A stretch of DNA of 7,938 nucleotides, taken from contig JAKEHF010000065.1 in NCBI GenBank assembly GCA_022615295.1, forward strand, positions 1 through 7,938. The letters are read 5' to 3'. The notes beneath the pieces are model-generated. The model saw only the letters and a list, made by a program, of their open reading frames with translations, made no database searches and had not been told where the DNA came from. Position numbers and translations under genes: made by a program. Shown in pieces: positions 5,546-7,938 of this stretch; position 1 is the stretch's first letter, and each line of letters begins with the position of its first letter. This DNA is from Actinomycetota bacterium. Its GTDB lineage: Bacteria; Actinomycetota; Acidimicrobiia; Spongiisociales; ZC4RG35.

Positions 5546-6841
5546 TTGGTTAGCCTGTCCGACGTCAAAGACATCATGTCCGAGGCCCCACTACCCACAC
5601 CGAATCGTCGTGGGCCGTCCAGATGGTTCAAGGTCACGGTCATCACCGTGCTCGCCCTGGCCAACCTGGCGGCCCTGGGCGCGCTGTGGGCCATCCGGAC
5701 CGGTCAGAGCGTTCTTGCCGGCGCAGACACCGACTCAGAGGTGGCGGACGTGCTCGACACCGCGTCGGGCGGTGACCTCACCTTTCTCATCTTGGGCTCC
5801 GACACCAGGGAGGGGCTCGACGACCTCGAGAACTTCGGGGCGTTCGGGGGCGCCCGCGGCGACGTGGTGATCTTGGTTCGTGTCGACTCCGAAACCTCCA
5901 CGGCCCAGATGCTGTCGATCCCACGAGACCTCTGGGTCGAGATCCCGGGTCACGGTGAGAACCGGATCAACGCTGCGTATGCCCTCGGCGGGAGCTCGCT
6001 GATGGTGGAGACGATCCGGGAGAACCTGAACGTCGAGATCAATCATTACGTGGAGATCGACTTCGTCGGTTTCCAGGCCCTCGTCGACGAGCTAGGTGGT
6101 ATCGAGATCGCCTTCCCCTACCCGGCCCGCGACACCAACTCGGGTCTCGATGTCGAGGCCGGCACCCAGGTGCTCGATGGCGAGATGGCCCTCGCCTACG
6201 CCCGTTCTCGCCACTACCAGGAGTACAAGGACGGGAGCTGGGTCTCGGTGGACGCCAACGACATCGGGCGGACGGCGCGACAGCAAGAGGTGATCCGGGC
6301 CATCGTCGCCGAGTTGAAGTCTCCCTCCTCCATCGCGGAGGCCGGGGAGATCGCCGGTGCCCTGGCACGTCACATGACAATCGACACCCGGCTGGCGGAG
6401 GCGTCCGTGGCCACCCTGGCATGGGACTACAGGGGCATCCTCCTCGGAGGGATAGACGGCGTCACACTCCCCACCGAGGGCAGGACCATCGACGGCGCCT
6501 CGGTGGTTGTGGCCAAGGAGCCCGAGGCCGGCGCCATGCTCGCCAACTTCAGATCGGGTCGTGCCCTCACCGAGCAGCCTCTCCGGCTCCAGGTGCTCAA
6601 TGGAAACGGGGTGGGTGGAGCGGCGACCGACATGTCCCGTCGGCTCGAGAGCGACGGTTTCCTGATCGCCGACATCGGGGATGCCGAGTCGAGCGACTAT
6701 GCCCAGACGACGATCATCGTCCCGGAGGGCAGCGACAACGGCCTGCTCATCCTCGACAGCCTGGGGTTCGGGGTGGTGATGACGGGCCCGGTCGGCAGTG
6801 GCTACGACGCGGTGGTCATCGTCGGCGCTGACGCCGCCTGA
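5546..6841 (+). CDS. LytR-CpsA-Psr (LCP) family cell-wall glycopolymer ligase with LytR_C domain
   Basis: This is a 431-residue membrane-anchored protein. LCP enzymes transfer lipid-linked glycopolymers (teichoic acid, arabinogalactan, capsule) to peptidoglycan on the outer face of the membrane. A short basic cytoplasmic tail is followed by one transmembrane helix at about 29-50. The LCP domain spans about 78-255: LILGSDTRE (81-89), ARGD (103-106), LSIPRDLWVEIPG (123-135), NRINAAYALGG (139-149), YARSRHY (218-224) and GRTARQQEVIRAI (241-253), which carry the conserved Asp and Arg residues that bind pyrophosphate and metal. A LytR_C domain begins at LRLQVLNGNGVGGAA (346-360), the layout typical of actinobacterial LCP proteins. 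The TTG at 5546 has AGGG 8 nt upstream; an in-frame ATG at 5576 without a clear ribosome site would remove ten residues and is a fair alternative. The nucleotide-sugar dehydrogenase gene starts 30 bp downstream, so the two are probably cotranscribed for an envelope polysaccharide. Confidence 0.93.
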   Translation: MVSLSDVKDIMSEAPLPTPNRRGPSRWFKVTVITVLALANLAALGALWAIRTGQSVLAGADTDSEVADVLDTASGGDLTFLILGSDTREGLDDLENFGAFGGARGDVVILVRVDSETSTAQMLSIPRDLWVEIPGHGENRINAAYALGGSSLMVETIRENLNVEINHYVEIDFVGFQALVDELGGIEIAFPYPARDTNSGLDVEAGTQVLDGEMALAYARSRHYQEYKDGSWVSVDANDIGRTARQQEVIRAIVAELKSPSSIAEAGEIAGALARHMTIDTRLAEASVATLAWDYRGILLGGIDGVTLPTEGRTIDGASVVVAKEPEAGAMLANFRSGRALTEQPLRLQVLNGNGVGGAATDMSRRLESDGFLIADIGDAESSDYAQTTIIVPEGSDNGLLILDSLGFGVVMTGPVGSGYDAVVIVGADAA

Positions 6842-6871
6842 GCCCGGCCCCCACGTAGCATGAGGGGGATC

Positions 6872-7938
6872 ATGGAAGGGGGATCCGCCAGCATCGCCGT
6901 TATCGGGGCCGGTTACGTCGGTCTGGTGACCGGCGCCGGGTTGGCGAACCTGGGTCACAGGGTCCGTTTGGGTGAGGTCAACGAGTCAAGGGTCGAAGCG
7001 CTCCGAGCGGGTGTGACGCCCATCTTCGAAGAGGGTCTCCCCGAGTTGCTCTCCGAGGGGGTCGGTCGCGGTCTCATCTCCTTCCATCTCTCCAACAAGG
7101 AGGCCGTCGCCGACGCCTCCTACGTCTTCCTCTGCCTGCCGACCCCCGAGGGTGAGGACGGGCGACCCGACCTCACCTATGTCAACGAGGTGATCGACGA
7201 GTTGGCCACGGCGGTGGCCGAGGGGACGATCTTCGCCGTGAAGTCGACGGTGCCTCCGGGGACGGTGACAGATCTCCGCAAACGTCTCGCCGACCGCGGC
7301 TCGGCCGCCCGTGTTGTCTCCCACCCTGAGTTCCTCCGCGAGGGACGGGCGGTGTCCGACTTCCTCGCCCCGGACCGGGTCGTGATCGGCGCTCACGACC
7401 CTGCAGACGCCGCGGCGGTCGCCGCCCTCTACGACGGCTTGAGCACCACCTTCATCACCACCGACCCGACATCAGCCGAGATGATCAAGTACGCCTCCAA
7501 CTCCTACCTCGCCACACGTCTCACATTCGTCAACACGCTGGCCAATCTCTGTGAGGCGGTGGGTGCCGACGTCATGGACGTGCTGACCGGGATGGGGCTC
7601 GACCATCGGATCGGCCCCCACTTCCTTCAACCGGGACCGGGCTACGGGGGGTCGTGTTTCCCCAAGGACACGATCGCCTTGATCGGCGTCGCCGAGGACG
7701 CCGGCTACGACTTCGAGCTCCTCCGGGCGGTGATCGCCGCGGACACCGAGCAGCGCCGCCGTCTCGCGGAGAAGGTGCGTCAAGCGGCGGGGGGTGGTCT
7801 CAAGGGGCGCCGCATCGCCCTCTGGGGGGTTGCCTTCAAGGCGGGGACCGACGACGCCACCGTCAAGGCGGTGGTGCTGCGCGTCAACAGCCCCGGCGGC
7901 AGCGCGCTGGCCAGCGACTTGATCTGGCGGGCACTCGA
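6872..7938 (+). CDS. ugd: UDP-glucose/GDP-mannose dehydrogenase family protein, 3' end replaced by foreign sequence and cut by window edge
   Basis: NAD-dependent nucleotide-sugar 6-dehydrogenases oxidise UDP-glucose (or a related sugar nucleotide) to the uronic acid for envelope polysaccharides. The Rossmann motif is IAVIGAGYVGLVTG (8-21). Then come FLCLPTPEGEDGRPD, KSTVPPGT, HPEFLREGRAVSDFLAPDRV, EMIKYASNSYLATR, NLCEAVGADV and the active-site segment GPGYGGSCFPKDT with catalytic Cys262. The start of the C-terminal NAD-binding half follows (LKGRRIALWGVAFKAGTDD, ending at residue 328). After GTDD the family normally continues with an RESPAL-like block and about 100 more residues. Here, instead, the frame runs into an SppA-like sequence until the window ends. 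The ATG at 6872 has AGGGGG just upstream; an in-frame ATG at 6860 lacks a ribosome site. It is probably in one operon with the LCP gene. Whether the substrate is UDP-glucose or another sugar nucleotide is not certain. Confidence 0.88.
   Translation, partial: MEGGSASIAVIGAGYVGLVTGAGLANLGHRVRLGEVNESRVEALRAGVTPIFEEGLPELLSEGVGRGLISFHLSNKEAVADASYVFLCLPTPEGEDGRPDLTYVNEVIDELATAVAEGTIFAVKSTVPPGTVTDLRKRLADRGSAARVVSHPEFLREGRAVSDFLAPDRVVIGAHDPADAAAVAALYDGLSTTFITTDPTSAEMIKYASNSYLATRLTFVNTLANLCEAVGADVMDVLTGMGLDHRIGPHFLQPGPGYGGSCFPKDTIALIGVAEDAGYDFELLRAVIAADTEQRRRLAEKVRQAAGGGLKGRRIALWGVAFKAGTDDATVKAVVLRVNSPGGSALASDLIWRAL
7853..7938 (+). other. SppA-like (S49 signal peptide peptidase) fragment joined to the dehydrogenase
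   Basis: In the same frame as the dehydrogenase, the last 28 codons read DDATVKAVVLRVNSPGG followed by SALASDLIWRAL. This is the hallmark of the SppA/S49 peptidase core, where SPGG is part of the oxyanion-hole region. The segment has no counterpart in nucleotide-sugar dehydrogenases. Codon choice shifts here: all three Ser codons are AGC and both Gly codons GGC, with CTG CTG TTG CTC for Leu, whereas upstream CTC, TCC and mixed GGT/GGG codons are common. The switch occurs at a short stretch (GACGACGCC) that fits both families. Confidence 0.75.

Noticed and set aside
6092..6958. Minus-strand open frame opposite the LCP gene
   Set aside because: His/Gly/Asp-rich shadow of the LCP coding strand; the LCP domain and transmembrane helix on the plus strand are unambiguous.
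6872..7938. Novel dehydrogenase-peptidase fusion enzyme
   Set aside because: The join truncates the dehydrogenase in mid-domain, starts SppA in mid-domain and occurs at the very end of the sequence with a codon-use shift, which fits a chimera far better than a functional fusion.

Overview
The window is GC-rich with short intergenic gaps, and it favours CTC, GTC and GAC codons and non-ATG starts (GTG, TTG). The gene set is an acyl-CoA carboxylase alpha/beta pair, a biotin ligase without a DNA-binding domain, an LCP cell-wall ligase with a LytR_C domain, and an AbiEi-like protein. This points to a high-GC Actinomycetota genome. The family mix would suit an Acidimicrobiia-like lineage, but I cannot fix the class from sequence alone.

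Layout from left to right: (1) 1-530, minus strand: the N-terminal part of an AbiEi-type winged-helix protein that runs off the left edge. (2) 531-710, non-coding: two near-identical 50-bp repeats carrying four regularly spaced AACCC(A/T)GGGTT palindromes. (3) 711-4029, minus strand: a two-gene acyl-CoA carboxylase operon, beta (carboxyltransferase) first, then alpha (biotin carboxylase plus biotin carrier). (4) 4074-4730, plus strand: birA, divergent from the carboxylase operon across 44 bp. (5) 4736-5473, minus strand: a dienelactone-hydrolase-family protein, convergent with birA. The two stop codons sit inside one small hairpin. (6) 5546-6841, plus strand: an LCP glycopolymer ligase. (7) 6872-7938, plus strand: a nucleotide-sugar (UDP-glucose-type) dehydrogenase, cut by the right edge.

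Functionally, regions 3 and 4 form a self-contained biotin enzyme module: the ligase that attaches biotin is encoded next to the carboxylase that carries the acceptor lysine. Regions 6 and 7 look like the start of a cell-envelope polysaccharide cluster: one enzyme makes a UDP-uronic acid-type precursor and the other attaches finished glycopolymer to the wall.

Most of the window is ordinary core metabolism. Four points deserve a second look. The last ~85 bases switch in frame from the dehydrogenase to a signal-peptide-peptidase (SppA) sequence, most simply a contig-end chimera. The four-palindrome array lies upstream of the AbiEi-like gene. The dienelactone hydrolase homologue has Asp at the usual Cys/Ser nucleophile position. 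The carboxyltransferase has Leu at the position associated with acyl-CoA selectivity.
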